Position numbers and translations under genes: made by a program. 64,000 nt of DNA. It comes from Hyphomicrobium sp. GTDB taxonomy: Bacteria; Pseudomonadota; Alphaproteobacteria; Rhizobiales; Hyphomicrobiaceae. How positions within the stretch are numbered: position 1 is the stretch's first letter; each line of letters begins with the position of its first letter. The stretch spans positions 1-64,000 of the forward strand of contig NZ_JAIELN010000020.1 of the NCBI RefSeq assembly GCF_019753045.1, read 5' to 3'. This document shows positions 34,557-44,269 of this stretch, one piece after another. Under the pieces are notes generated by a model. That model saw only the letters and a list, made by a program, of their open reading frames with translations. It did not search any database and was not told the origin of the DNA.

Positions 34557-35966
34557 TCAATCGGTCTTTGACGACTTCGGCAGAGTGGTTCCCGCCTCCT
34601 TGAACTTCAGCAAGTGCGCATCGTCGGCGGCGCCCTTCGTCTCGGCAACGACGCCGAATTGAAGCGGCTCATCCTGCGCGTAGCGTTTCCCCAACCGGTA
34701 TGCGATCTCGGCGCGAGCGGTCTCGACGCCGAGATAAAACGCGTGGCCGGGATCTGCACGCGTATCGAGATGCGGGAAGAGCTGAAACGGATCTTCCGAG
34801 ACGTGATGTCCATTGCGGTTGTAAATGTGGATGCCATCTTCCGCGACTTCGATGCGATAATTCTGGTCGCGGATCTCGGCCGCGAGCGCCTTTATTTCCG
34901 CAGGCGTCGATGCAAATCCCTTCCGGTCTCTGAGGGCCATGAGGCCTTCTCCAAATCCCTGCGGAAGTGCTTCCGCCTTGCGCGCCGCATAGAATTCGCG
35001 TCGCGCCCGGTCGAATTCCTTGATCGCCGTCCGGCAATGCGGACTTACCTGCACGGCGAGAACCGCCGTGATGTGAAGTTCCGAGCACATGCCCATCAGC
35101 AGCGCGTTGATACCGGTCGTATCAGCGTCCGTCAGTTCGGTGACGTTGCCGATTCCCATGAGAATCGGAATATCGGGACGGCGTTTGCGCAGATCATAGT
35201 AACGCGCAACCGATGCCGTGAATCCGTAATGGATCGGATCAAGAATGGGATCGGCGTAAAACGGCTTACCTTTGGCGATCATGATATCGATCACGCGATC
35301 GAGCGAGTCCATATCGGCCGCGCCGGCGGAGATGAGGATCGGGGTCGCTGGGCCTTCGTCGACAATCGATATGGTCCTCTCATTGAGGCTGAAAAGATAG
35401 TCCGCCCCCGCGCGCGTTGCCCTGGACAGTTCCTCGGCGTTGAAGGAATCCACGCTCACCTTCGCGCCGTCGGCGTGCAGCGCTGCGATTGCCGCTTCGA
35501 GATGCGGAAATGGGCTATCCGGGAGACAGCCGAGATCGATGACGTCGGCGCCATCGGCCCGCATCTTGCGCGAACGTTCGACAATCTGCTCCGGCGTCAT
35601 CAGCGTCGCGTCGACAATTTCGCCGAAGATCGTGACGTCGTATTCCGAGAGATCGACCTTTCGAGCGGTCTGACCAAGGTAGGCCGGCAGATCGGCGATC
35701 TCTTCGGGGCCGCGTTCGAAGCGCGTACCGAAGTGATCGGAGAGCCGGTCGATATCGCCACGAAAGCGGCCGGGAAGGATAACCCTGTCGGCATTTTCCG
35801 GGAGCTTCAGCCGCCGTTCGACGATCTCCGTCGTCATCAACGCGGCTACCTTGACGCCGACGCAGGCGACGATCGGTTCCAGATCAGCGTCATTGAGTTC
35901 GCCGGCGATACGCTTTACCCGGGGCTCGGCCAGTGATCCGGTTACCAATACAATGCGCTTGGCCAT
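34557..35966 (-). CDS. Dihydropteroate-synthase-like pterin-binding protein
   Basis: 469 residues. The central part (about 160-340) has a DHPS-type TIM barrel pattern: DGADVIDLGCLPDSPFPH, KVSVDSFNAEELSRA, PFYADPILDPI and ILMGIGNVTEL. Flanking domains are additional to folate DHPS, giving the longer form known from tetrahydromethanopterin-linked C1 metabolism in methylotrophs and archaea. A role in methanopterin synthesis is inferred from the family. The start at 35966 fits the N-terminus MAKRIVLVTGSLAEP. Divergent from cobF by 140 bp. Confidence 0.8.
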   Translation of the reverse strand: MAKRIVLVTGSLAEPRVKRIAGELNDADLEPIVACVGVKVAALMTTEIVERRLKLPENADRVILPGRFRGDIDRLSDHFGTRFERGPEEIADLPAYLGQTARKVDLSEYDVTIFGEIVDATLMTPEQIVERSRKMRADGADVIDLGCLPDSPFPHLEAAIAALHADGAKVSVDSFNAEELSRATRAGADYLFSLNERTISIVDEGPATPILISAGAADMDSLDRVIDIMIAKGKPFYADPILDPIHYGFTASVARYYDLRKRRPDIPILMGIGNVTELTDADTTGINALLMGMCSELHITAVLAVQVSPHCRTAIKEFDRARREFYAARKAEALPQGFGEGLMALRDRKGFASTPAEIKALAAEIRDQNYRIEVAEDGIHIYNRNGHHVSEDPFQLFPHLDTRADPGHAFYLGVETARAEIAYRLGKRYAQDEPLQFGVVAETKGAADDAHLLKFKEAGTTLPKSSKTD

Positions 35967-36105
35967 AGGCGGGCAATTCCCTTTGCGAATGCGTCTTGCG
36001 TGAAGTGGCACCGAACGGGGCGCGACGCAATCACCCCAGCGCTTCCCATCGACAAATCACAGGATTTACGGTTTTCGTCGTCGCTCAATATGGAGATGCG
36101 TGGTC

Positions 36106-36870
36106 ATGAAGACGGTTCTTCTCATAGGTATCGGCGCCGGAAATCCGGATTACGTGACGATGCAGGCCGTCAAGGCGCTGAACGAGGCCGACGTTTTCTT
36201 CTTTCTCGACAAGGGACAGGAGAAGGAAGACCTCATCAATCTTCGAAGAACCATTTGCGAGCGGTTCATAGAGGACAAATCGTACCGCATTGTCGAGGTT
36301 CCGGGGCCCGTGCGAGACGCGGATGCGCGGGACTATAAATCCGGCGTGCAGGCGTGGCACCGAGACAAGGCGAAAATCTTCTCCGATCTGATCGGCAATG
36401 AGCTTGCGGACGGCGAGGTGGGCGCGTTCCTCGTTTGGGGTGACCCTTCCCTCTACGACAGCACCGTGCGGGTGATTGAGCACATCATCGCTGAAGGCGT
36501 GCTGGCGTTCGAATACAAGATCATTCCCGGGATCACTAGCGTTCAAGCGCTCGCGGCGGAGCACAAGATTGCACTGAACCCGATCGGCGAGCCGGTCCAC
36601 ATCACGACGGGGAGACGGCTCAACGAAGGCCTGCCTGACGGCGTCGATACCACCGTGGTCATGCTCGACAATGGATCGGGTCTCCGAGCCCTCATCGATG
36701 AAGACGTCGATATTTTCTGGGGCGCCTATCTCGGGACGCCCGATCAAATCCTGATCTCAGGAAAACTCAAGGAATGCGTCGAGGCGATCGAAGAGGCGCG
36801 CTCGGAAGAAAGGAAGCGCAAGGGCTGGATCATGGATACCTATCTGCTGCGGCGAAAACCGCGGCCGTAG
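36106..36870 (+). CDS. cobF: Precorrin-6A synthase (deacetylating), CobF
   Basis: 254 residues. SAM-dependent C1-methyltransferase of the aerobic cobalamin pathway, acting on precorrin-5 and releasing acetate. It has the corrin methyltransferase pattern VLLIGIGAGNPDYVTMQAVK, FLVWGDPSLYDST, IIPGITSVQALAA and a WGAYLGTPDQ segment. ATG 36106 has GGAG upstream; a GTG at 36100 is in frame. It is not part of a visible cob cluster here, but shows that the organism makes B12 itself besides importing it. Confidence 0.93.
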   Translation: MKTVLLIGIGAGNPDYVTMQAVKALNEADVFFFLDKGQEKEDLINLRRTICERFIEDKSYRIVEVPGPVRDADARDYKSGVQAWHRDKAKIFSDLIGNELADGEVGAFLVWGDPSLYDSTVRVIEHIIAEGVLAFEYKIIPGITSVQALAAEHKIALNPIGEPVHITTGRRLNEGLPDGVDTTVVMLDNGSGLRALIDEDVDIFWGAYLGTPDQILISGKLKECVEAIEEARSEERKRKGWIMDTYLLRRKPRP

Positions 36871-36880
36871 GCCACCCAGT

Positions 36881-37798
36881 CTAACCGTTGCTGCCCCAGT
36901 CGTCCCACGGGGGCCTTTTCCCGAAGCGATCGACAAGAAAATCAATAAATACGCGGGTTTTCGCTGCGAGGTATCGATTGGGCGCGTAAAGCGCGTGGAT
37001 CGTCAGATCGGCAGGACAATTGTCCGGCAGGACGATTTTCAATCGGCCGGCGGCGATGTCTTTTCCCACGATAAACATCGGAAGCATCGTAATGCCGATG
37101 CCTTTCACAGCCGCGTCGCGCAACGCGTCGCCGTTGTTCGACGCCATGCACGACCCGATCGAAACGGAAATCGGCTCGCCGTTTTCGGTCAGATGCCAGC
37201 GTTGCAGTGACGTTGTATGGCCGTAACTCAGGCAGCGGTGATCGACCAAGTCGGCCGGCGTCTGCGGCGCGCCGTGTTTTTCGATGTAGCCCGGCGATGC
37301 GACAAGGACCATGCGTGCTGGGGTGATGCGGCGCGCGATGAGGCTTGAGTCGGCCGGGGTGCCGATCCGAACCGTCACATCGGCGCCTTCTTCCAGCGGG
37401 TCGATGAACCTGTCCGTCAATATCAGTTCGACCTTGAGATCGTCGTAGCGGATCATGAAGTCGGCAACGGCGTCACCCAGATAAAGCGTGCCGAACGACA
37501 TCGGCGCGTTGACCCTCAGCGTGCCCTTCGGCTCGTCGTGCAGGCGGGATATTTGCGCTTCCGTCTCCTCGACCTGGGCGAGGATTGCGAGGCAGCGCTC
37601 ATAATAGGCGAGACCGGCTTCCGTCGGCGTTACGCGGCGCGTCGTGCGATCGAGAAGCCGCGCGCCGAGGGTCTCCTCCAGCTCCATGACGGCCTTGCTG
37701 ACGGCGGACCGCGTGAGGCCAAGGCGGCGCGCGGCTTCCGCGTAGCTACCGCTCGCGATCACCTTCACCAGCGCGTTCATCGCCTCAAGCTTGTCCAT
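36881..37798 (-). CDS. LysR-type transcriptional regulator
   Basis: 305 residues. N-terminal winged helix (about 1-60; GSYAEAARRLGLTRSAVSKA), then a linker helix and a two-lobe effector domain. It is divergent from the wrbA-led operon with a 127-bp gap, and LysR proteins commonly control a divergent operon; in the related mhq loci of other bacteria the regulator senses quinones, but that regulator is of another family. Effector unknown. Confidence 0.92.
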   Translation of the reverse strand: MDKLEAMNALVKVIASGSYAEAARRLGLTRSAVSKAVMELEETLGARLLDRTTRRVTPTEAGLAYYERCLAILAQVEETEAQISRLHDEPKGTLRVNAPMSFGTLYLGDAVADFMIRYDDLKVELILTDRFIDPLEEGADVTVRIGTPADSSLIARRITPARMVLVASPGYIEKHGAPQTPADLVDHRCLSYGHTTSLQRWHLTENGEPISVSIGSCMASNNGDALRDAAVKGIGITMLPMFIVGKDIAAGRLKIVLPDNCPADLTIHALYAPNRYLAAKTRVFIDFLVDRFGKRPPWDDWGSNG

Positions 37799-37925
37799 TG
37801 CATCCTATTTGGAAACAGTATGATTGAATTTTGACGGATTGAGCCCATCCGGTCAACAGACATATGGTGCCTTTATCGGGCGGCCGAGCGTCGTCCAGCA
37901 GATTCACAGGTCTCGGAGGCACGCA

Positions 37926-38525
37926 ATGACGAAGGTTCTCGTTCTCTACTACTCGAGCTACGGCCATATCGAAACGATGGCGGGGGCCGTGGCCGAGGGG
38001 GCCCGGGAAGGCGGCGCCGAGGTGACGATCAAGCGCGTGCCGGAACTCGTGCCGGAGGCGGTCGCGAAGGCGAGCCATTTCAAGCTCGATCAACCTGCAC
38101 CGATCGCGACGGTCGACGAGTTGGCTGACTACGACGCCATCATCATCGGCGTCCCGACGCGGTTCGGAAACATGCCGGCGCAGATGAAGAACTTCCTCGA
38201 TCAGACGGGCGGCCTTTGGTTGTCCGGCAAGTTGATCGGCAAAGTCGGAAGCGTCTTCACGTCGACGGCCACTCAGCATGGCGGCCAGGAGAGCACAATT
38301 CTCTCGACCCATACTGTGCTGCTGCACCAGGGCATGGTGATCGTCGGGCTCCCTTACTCGTTCGCGGGTCAGATGGGCGTGGCGGAAATCACTGGCGGTT
38401 CGCCTTATGGCGCGTCGACGATTGCGGGCGGCGATGGCTCGAGACAGCCGTCGGCGAACGAATTGGCAGGCGCGCGCTTCCAGGGCCGTCACGTCGCGCA
38501 GATTGCAGGACGCCTGAAGGGCTAA
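37926..38525 (+). CDS. wrbA: NAD(P)H:quinone oxidoreductase, WrbA family
   Basis: 199 residues, flavodoxin-like. The FMN phosphate loop is [10 protein letters not shown] (about 8-17), and the flavin region [20 protein letters not shown] and [12 protein letters not shown] match WrbA. The ATG at 37926 has GGAGG upstream. The enzyme reduces quinones by two electrons. First gene of the operon that continues with dioxygenase, esterase and flavin reductase. Confidence 0.94.
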   Translation: MTKVLVLYYSSYGHIETMAGAVAEGAREGGAEVTIKRVPELVPEAVAKASHFKLDQPAPIATVDELADYDAIIIGVPTRFGNMPAQMKNFLDQTGGLWLSGKLIGKVGSVFTSTATQHGGQESTILSTHTVLLHQGMVIVGLPYSFAGQMGVAEITGGSPYGASTIAGGDGSRQPSANELAGARFQGRHVAQIAGRLKG

Positions 38526-38653
38526 CATACGCATACGGATCGTCGCCGAATTGGCGACGGTCTAGTTCCGCCGGCGACGATTGAAGCGCCGGAGCGACTA
38601 ACCACATTGGAAAGCAACACAGCAAATCTCGTGCAAACGAGAAAGGAGAAGTC

Positions 38654-39589
38654 ATGTCTGGAATTCATCACGTGACTGCGATTGCTGGCAATCCGTCCCG
38701 CAATCTCGACTTCTACACCAAGGTTCTTGGCCTCCGACTGGTCAAGAAGACGGTCAACTTCGACGATCCGGGCACCTATCATTTCTATTTCGGAGATGAG
38801 ACAGGCAATCCGGGTACGATCCTGACCTTCTTCCCGTGGGATCATGCTCCGCGTGGACGCAACGGCGTCGGAACTGCGCAGCAGACGATGTTCCGCGTGC
38901 CGGAAAGCGCGATCGGCTATTGGGCGCATCGCTTCGTCGAGAAGGGCGTGCCGCATGAGGCGATCGAGAAGCGCTACGGGCGTTCGGTCCTGGCATTCAG
39001 CGATCCTGACGGCATGAGCCTCAGTCTCGTTGGCGTACCCGGTGCCGAAGCGGAACCGGCCTGGCAGGGCGGAGACGTCCCGGCAGAGCACGCACTGCGC
39101 GGCTTCCATGGTGTCAGTCTTCTGCTCGAGGACGCGACACGGACGGGAGCTATCTTGACGGATGTTTTCGGATTTACCGAAACCGACAGCGAGGGACCCA
39201 TCAAGCGGTTCGTCGCGAACGGTACGGTGGCCGGCGGCATCGTCGAGATCCGTGAAGCCAAGGGATTTCTCCCTGGGCACATGGGGCGCGGCTCGGTCCA
39301 TCACGTCGCGTTCCGCGCTGCGAACGACGAAGTGCAGGCCGAGATGCGGAAGAAGCTCGTTGAGAACCACGGCATCCGTCCCACGGAGCAGAGGGATCGG
39401 GACTACTTCCGGTCAATCTATTTCCGCGAGCCGGGCGGCATTCTCTTCGAGATCGCGACAGACGAGCCAGGATTCGCAGTCGATGAGCCTCTGGCTTCTC
39501 TCGGCCAATCCTTGAAGCTGCCGCGATTCCTCGAAGGCCGCCGCAAAGAAATCGAAGCCGTCTTGGAGCCTTTGGAGCAAGCAGCATGA
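38654..39589 (+). CDS. Ring-cleaving dioxygenase of the MhqO type
   Basis: 311 residues with two VOC/glyoxalase-fold modules (about 1-130 and 150-290). Starts SGIHHVTAIAGNPSRNLDFY with the first metal His, then a second His in FHGVSLLLEDATRTG-like GFHGVSL and Glu in ILFEIATDEPGF. In Bacillus, MhqO degrades hydroquinones and quinone adducts; by context this is the likely role here. The stop overlaps the next start (ATGA). Confidence 0.85.
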   Translation: MSGIHHVTAIAGNPSRNLDFYTKVLGLRLVKKTVNFDDPGTYHFYFGDETGNPGTILTFFPWDHAPRGRNGVGTAQQTMFRVPESAIGYWAHRFVEKGVPHEAIEKRYGRSVLAFSDPDGMSLSLVGVPGAEAEPAWQGGDVPAEHALRGFHGVSLLLEDATRTGAILTDVFGFTETDSEGPIKRFVANGTVAGGIVEIREAKGFLPGHMGRGSVHHVAFRAANDEVQAEMRKKLVENHGIRPTEQRDRDYFRSIYFREPGGILFEIATDEPGFAVDEPLASLGQSLKLPRFLEGRRKEIEAVLEPLEQAA

Positions 39590-40233
39590 CGACGCTTACG
39601 ACAGACCTCATCCGCGCGGGCGCACCCATCGGTGCCGCCCGCGCGGCGATGAACATGGTTCATGGACGCGGCGCGAGTGCCGAGGGCATCCTCGGACTCG
39701 CGGACGCCTTCGATGCGCGCGACGTCGCCTACGTCGCGCCGCAAGCGGAGGGCGGAAGCTGGTATCCGTATTCGTTCATGAGTCCCATTTCGCAAAACGA
39801 GCCGTATCTCAGCCGTGCGCTCGAAACGCTCGGCGGCGTGGTCGAGGATCTTCAGCGCGAAGGCATGCCTTCCGAGCGCATCGTTCTCTTGGGATTTTCT
39901 CAAGGTGCTTGCCTCGCGCTCGAGTTCGCGGCTCGCAACGCGCGTCGCTTCGGCGGGGTTGTCGCATTGAGCGGCGGTCTCATCGGGCCTGAGGGCATGA
40001 AGAGAAACGACGCGGGCACTCTTGAGGGCACGCCCGTGTTTCTTGGCTGCAGCGATGTCGATTCTCACATTCCGCTGGCGCGGGTGCATGAATCGACGGC
40101 GCTGCTGACAAAGCTCGGGGGCGATGTTACCGAGAAAATCTATCGCGGCATGGGCCACACTATCGTTCAAGACGAAGTCGACCACGTCAAAAAGATCTTG
40201 CAAGGCATCGGAGCGCCCGAAAGCAGGTACTGA
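39586..40233 (+). CDS. Alpha/beta-hydrolase (phospholipase/carboxylesterase), MhqD-like
   Basis: 215 residues. Nucleophile elbow LLGFSQGACLALEFA (Ser about 106), Asp in GCSDVDSHIP and His in GMGHTIVQDEV give a full triad. The oxyanion region is NMVHGRG. The start overlaps the dioxygenase stop as ATGA. In mhq loci the partner esterase works with the dioxygenase on quinone derivatives. Confidence 0.88.
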   Translation: MTTLTTDLIRAGAPIGAARAAMNMVHGRGASAEGILGLADAFDARDVAYVAPQAEGGSWYPYSFMSPISQNEPYLSRALETLGGVVEDLQREGMPSERIVLLGFSQGACLALEFAARNARRFGGVVALSGGLIGPEGMKRNDAGTLEGTPVFLGCSDVDSHIPLARVHESTALLTKLGGDVTEKIYRGMGHTIVQDEVDHVKKILQGIGAPESRY

Positions 40234-40234
40234 A

Positions 40235-40837
40235 ATGGAATTCGACTTCGAGAAAATGACCGCGGACGATCGTTACAAGATTCTGACCAGCACGATCGTA
40301 CCGCGGCCCATCGCCTGGGTAACCACCACATCCAAGGACGGCGTCCGCAACGCGGCGCCGTTCAGCTTTTTTACGGCTCTCAGCAAAGATCCGCCGTTGC
40401 TCGCGCTCGGGATCTCGCCCGGCGGCGACGGCACCATGAAAGATACGGCACGGAATATTCTCGACACGCGCGAGTTCGTCGTCAATTTAGTTCCGCGCAG
40501 CGCTTCGCACTCCATGAACCTGACGTCCAGCGTCGTGCCGCCAGGTGTTGACGAACTCGAGATTGCCAATCTCGAAACGCGGCCGTCGCTCAAGGTCAAA
40601 CCTGAACGTATCGCCATAAGTCCGGTTGCATTCGAATGCCGATTGCATACGCCAGTCGAGTTTCCAAATCAGCTGATTGCGCTTGGCCAAGTCGTGCAGG
40701 CGCACGTCGAAGACGCGTTCATTCTCGACCCTGAGAAATTTTACGTCGATACCATCGCGATGGATCTCATCGGGCGCATGCACGGCCGGGGCTGGTATAC
40801 ATCGGCGGACGGGATGTTTCAGATCGACCGGCCTTGA
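40235..40837 (+). CDS. Flavin reductase-like (FMN-binding split barrel) protein
   Basis: 200 residues, one base after the esterase stop. Motifs TSTIVPRPIAWVTTTSKDGV, NAAPFSFFTALSKDPP and DTREFVVNLV are those of the flavin reductase domain. Probably supplies reduced flavin or reduces a substrate within the quinone detoxification operon. Last gene before the terminator at 40853. Confidence 0.88.
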   Translation: MEFDFEKMTADDRYKILTSTIVPRPIAWVTTTSKDGVRNAAPFSFFTALSKDPPLLALGISPGGDGTMKDTARNILDTREFVVNLVPRSASHSMNLTSSVVPPGVDELEIANLETRPSLKVKPERIAISPVAFECRLHTPVEFPNQLIALGQVVQAHVEDAFILDPEKFYVDTIAMDLIGRMHGRGWYTSADGMFQIDRP

Positions 40838-40852
40838 TGGGCTACCGGCGTC

Positions 40853-40889
40853 AAATGTGGCGCCGAAACGAAGTTCCGGCGCCACATTT
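40853..40889. terminator. Bidirectional terminator
   Basis: Perfect 13-bp stem AAATGTGGCGCCG/CGGCGCCACATTT with an 11-nt loop between the convergent flavin reductase and dps genes; A/T at the stem base gives T runs on both strands. Confidence 0.8.
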
Positions 40890-40935
40890 AAGCAAATTAA
40901 TTTCTTCGTGAGCTGAGCGTCTTCGGGCGAAGACC

Positions 40936-41463
40936 TCAGGCCTTATGAGAAATGTCTCGGGTCGCCTCGAATAGGAACCACACGCGCCGCTCCGCTTCGT
41001 CGATCCAGTTTTCGAGAAGACTTGCAGTGGCCACATCGCCATGCTCGTCGCATAGATTGTGAACCTGCCGCATTTCGTCGACGAGTTGGAGATTGTCGTC
41101 CCTCAGCTCGGAGAGCATGTCATTGGGGGTAACGAAGGGCGCATCGTTATCGAGGATGCGCTTCTGGCTATTGATCTGGCCAATGGAGCGGAGTGTCGTA
41201 CCGCCGATCTTGCGAACGCGCTCCGCAATATCATCGGTCGCAGAAAAAATCTGATCGCCCTGCTCATCCAGCAGCAAGTGATAGTCGCGAAAATGCGGGC
41301 CGGACATGTGCCAATGAAAATTCTTGGTCTTGATATATATGGCGAAAAAATCTGCGAGAAGCGCCGTCAGTGCACCAGAAAGATCTTTGATGGCATTGTC
41401 GGCGAAGCGAGAGGGCGTATCGAGTGGGAGCTTACGTCGGGCCTTGGCGGATTCCGCTTTCAT
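40936..41463 (-). CDS. dps: DNA-protecting ferritin-like protein Dps
   Basis: 175 residues, four-helix bundle. The ferroxidase motif is KNFHWHMSGPHFRDYHLLLD and EQGDQIF, with His51-, His63- and Asp67-type ligands kept. The basic N-terminus (KAESAKARRKLP) can bind DNA. Forms a 12-subunit shell that oxidises iron with peroxide. Its position after the quinone detoxification operon fits an oxidative stress locus. Confidence 0.93.
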   Translation of the reverse strand: MKAESAKARRKLPLDTPSRFADNAIKDLSGALTALLADFFAIYIKTKNFHWHMSGPHFRDYHLLLDEQGDQIFSATDDIAERVRKIGGTTLRSIGQINSQKRILDNDAPFVTPNDMLSELRDDNLQLVDEMRQVHNLCDEHGDVATASLLENWIDEAERRVWFLFEATRDISHKA

Positions 41464-41547
41464 GACTCGTAGTTCCTTACCTTTTGTTGCCTCAGTAGTG
41501 TTCCTTCCAGAGTGCGCCTTAAAAAATCCTTCAGCACAGCTCGTTCG

Positions 41548-41955
41548 CTACAGACATTGCTCCCCCGTCGCTTCTTCGAGCACCGCCTTTAACATGGCGG
41601 ACATTTTATCTAAAGTCGGCTCAACGGCGGACGCTATTCCGTATTGGCTTACCAGCCAGTCCAAATCGAGATGCGCCACCCACGTGACGCCTTCATCGTC
41701 CTCCCAAACGACAACCCTCAGCGGGAGCTCCAATCCGATCTCTTGGGACTGCTGCATAAGCAGCGTACCCACGCTTGGGTTGCCAAAAAAAAGCACTTCT
41801 GTCGGGAGAAGCTCGAGTCCGACTTTCTTCGCTGCGGCTGCATGATCGATTCGGGCCAGGAGAGTTTGCCCATGTTGGGATGCCGCGGCTGCCAGCCGAT
41901 CGGCGGTCTCCTTCGCCGGGTAATGGCTTCGATGTCTGGCCACTCCATTGACCAT
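41548..41955 (-). CDS. DUF302 family protein
   Basis: 135 residues. ETADRLAAAASQHGQTLLAR, IDHAAAAKKVGLELLPTEVL and FFGNPSVGTLLMQQSQ are the DUF302 pattern. A GTG start at 41979 is also possible. Domain function is not known; it binds small ligands in structures. No signal peptide. Confidence 0.85.
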   Translation of the reverse strand: MVNGVARHRSHYPAKETADRLAAAASQHGQTLLARIDHAAAAKKVGLELLPTEVLFFGNPSVGTLLMQQSQEIGLELPLRVVVWEDDEGVTWVAHLDLDWLVSQYGIASAVEPTLDKMSAMLKAVLEEATGEQCL

Positions 41956-42227
41956 GATTTGGCAACCTTGGTTGGACACTTGCTAGAGTATAGCTCGGTA
42001 TAGCCGACCTCCAAGTCATCCGTACGTATAACTAAAACAGTTCCAGCTATTGAAAAATTGCATAAAATTCTCGACAGCAAGGCGAACGCCGAAAATAATC
42101 CGCTCGCGTCCGTTTCTAGAATAAAACCGGCTTCTCGCTTGAAAGTAAATGGGATCCTGTGGGCCCATGTCTCGGTCGGCACAATACATCGGTAAATACC
42201 GGCCGACCGGCAAAGTGTCGGCGAAGG

Positions 42228-42815
42228 CTATTCGTCGATGAGCGCGGATCGAACGGACTGCAAAATCTCATCCGAGATTGGGTGACCTTTGGTTGACCGC
42301 GCGAGCACCAGTCCGCCGACGAGCATCGAGAGCTGCGCCAGAGTTTCTTCACGCGTCGCGGCTTTCTTTTTTCCTGACAATACAGGGGCAAGCCTATCGA
42401 CTAATGTATCCATCGATTCCGCGAACGTTGCGCGCACTGCACCTCTCGGATTTTCGCGCGCGAGGTCGCCGCACATCGCCGCCGCGGGACAGCCGAGGCC
42501 AACAGAGTCGCGGTGATTTTTTGATGCATAGCGCTTGATGAACTCGGCTCGCGCTGCCTTCCGGTCCGAGCCGTTTCGCTCGATGAACCCTTCGTAAGTG
42601 CTACGCCGATCTTCAAACGCCTTCGCGCATGCTTCCGCTACGAGCGCCTCCTTCGAACTGAAATGTCCGTAAAAGCCGCCGTGGGTGAGGCCGGCCTCAG
42701 CCATCACATCGGGAACGCTGACGCCGTCTATGCCGTGCTCGAGAAAAAGCCGGGACGCTGCATCGAGAACGTCTTTCCGGTGCTGATCCGCCTGCTTGCG
42801 CGATACTCGCGGCAT
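42228..42815 (-). CDS. TetR/AcrR family regulator
   Basis: 195 residues. N-terminal HTH (about 12-55) with DAASRLFLEHGIDGVSVPDV and GLTHGGFYGHFSSKEALVAE, C-terminal ligand domain with two Cys (LGCPAAAMCGDL) as in TetR proteins that answer to electrophiles. Divergent from the thiolase gene at 43069 with a 253-bp gap. The Cys pair may sense electrophiles, which would fit the neighbouring detoxification operon. Confidence 0.9.
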   Translation of the reverse strand: MPRVSRKQADQHRKDVLDAASRLFLEHGIDGVSVPDVMAEAGLTHGGFYGHFSSKEALVAEACAKAFEDRRSTYEGFIERNGSDRKAARAEFIKRYASKNHRDSVGLGCPAAAMCGDLARENPRGAVRATFAESMDTLVDRLAPVLSGKKKAATREETLAQLSMLVGGLVLARSTKGHPISDEILQSVRSALIDE

Positions 42816-43068
42816 AATTTTTCCTCCTTCGCCCCGCGCATCCGACTTGGCGGCTGCTTGGCGCTTATTTTCATTATTGTCGTGGTTCCACCCACGCCTT
42901 GATTAGCACAAGTCATTGCTGTGTCGAGGCGGTTGCCAGTTCACCTGCGCATTCGCGGCAACCGGGTGCGGCAACATCGGCGTTGCGGCGGGCCTCGCCT
43001 TATTTAATTACGGTCATCATATATTATTCTTCACGGCGTGCATAGCCAATCGAGGGAGGATCCAAGAC

Positions 43069-44259
43069 ATGTCGCAAGACCCGATCGTCATCGTATCCGC
43101 AGTGAGGACGCCGTTAGGCCGCTTCTTGGGGGACCTCGCGCCTCTCCGGGCGTCAGAACTCGGCGCGCATGCGATCCGCTCCGCGGTCGAGCGCGCGAAA
43201 CTTTCGCCGGAGAAAGTCGACGAGGTCGTTTTCGGTAACGTGTTGACCGCCGGCCAGGGTCAGGCTCCGGCACGTCAGGCTGCGCGGGCTGCCGGGCTTC
43301 CCGATGCGACCGGCGCGACGACGATCAACAAGGTTTGCGGGTCCGGAATGAAGGCAACCTTTCTCGCCCATGATCTACTGGCGGCCGGTTCTGCGGATAT
43401 CATCGTGTCCGGCGGCATGGAGTCCATGTCGAACGCGCCGTACCTTCTTGAGAAGGCGCGCACCGGTTTCCGCGTGGGCCATGGGCAGGTCTTGGATCAC
43501 ATGCTGCTCGACGGTCTTGAAGACGCTTATGAAAAAGGGCGGAGCATGGGTGATTTCGGTGAAGCCACGGCGGAAGCCTACCAGTTCACACGTGCGGACC
43601 AGGATGCCTTCGCCGTCGAGACTTTGACGCGTGCACGAGCCGCGGTCCAAGGCGGAGCTTTCAAAGCCGAAATTGCGCCCATTAAAATTGCGGCCAAGGA
43701 TGGCGAAAAAATCGTTTCGGACGACGAGAACCCGCTGAAGGTTTCGCCTGAGAAGATCGCGAAATTGAAACCGGCTTTCCGGCCGAACGGAACGATAACC
43801 GCTGCGAGCGCCTCAGCGAATGCGGATGGCGCCGCCGCGCTGGTTCTTACGCGCCGCTCGATCGCCGAGCGTGAAGGACTTCCCATTCTTGCAGAGATCC
43901 GCGCCCACGCGACGCATAGTCAAGAACCGGCGTGGTTCACGACCGCTCCGATACCGGCGATGCGCAAAGTGCTTGCCAAGGCCGGATGGTCGGCGGGCGA
44001 TGTCGATCTTTATGAGATCAACGAAGCCTTCGCGGCAGTTGCCATGGCTGCGCAGAAAGAACTTTCGATCCCGCGTGACAAGCTCAACGTGAATGGTGGC
44101 GCATGTGCCCTCGGGCATCCGATTGGCGCGACCGGCGCGCGGCTCATCGTGACGCTGCTTCACGCGCTCGAGCATCGGGGCGTCACCAAGGGAATCGCGT
44201 CCGCGTGCATCGGCGGCGGCGAAGCGACCGCCATCGCCATCGAACGCGTGCTTCAGTAA
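43069..44259 (+). CDS. Acetyl-CoA acetyltransferase (thiolase)
   Basis: 396 residues. Active Cys90 in NKVCGSGMKA, NEAFA His-region motif, and second Cys in SACIGGGEA with GGACALGHPIGATGARL. The ATG 43069 is preceded by GGGAGGA; the earlier in-frame ATG at 42916 is unlikely. Condenses two acetyl-CoA to acetoacetyl-CoA or the reverse, for PHB synthesis or beta-oxidation; no phaB or phaC is nearby. Confidence 0.93.
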   Translation: MSQDPIVIVSAVRTPLGRFLGDLAPLRASELGAHAIRSAVERAKLSPEKVDEVVFGNVLTAGQGQAPARQAARAAGLPDATGATTINKVCGSGMKATFLAHDLLAAGSADIIVSGGMESMSNAPYLLEKARTGFRVGHGQVLDHMLLDGLEDAYEKGRSMGDFGEATAEAYQFTRADQDAFAVETLTRARAAVQGGAFKAEIAPIKIAAKDGEKIVSDDENPLKVSPEKIAKLKPAFRPNGTITAASASANADGAAALVLTRRSIAEREGLPILAEIRAHATHSQEPAWFTTAPIPAMRKVLAKAGWSAGDVDLYEINEAFAAVAMAAQKELSIPRDKLNVNGGACALGHPIGATGARLIVTLLHALEHRGVTKGIASACIGGGEATAIAIERVLQ

Positions 44260-44269
44260 GCTTGAACGT

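Noticed and set aside
34614-35936. 440-codon plus-strand ORF
   Set aside because: Antisense shadow of the DHPS-like gene; composition rich in Arg and Asp without any domain.
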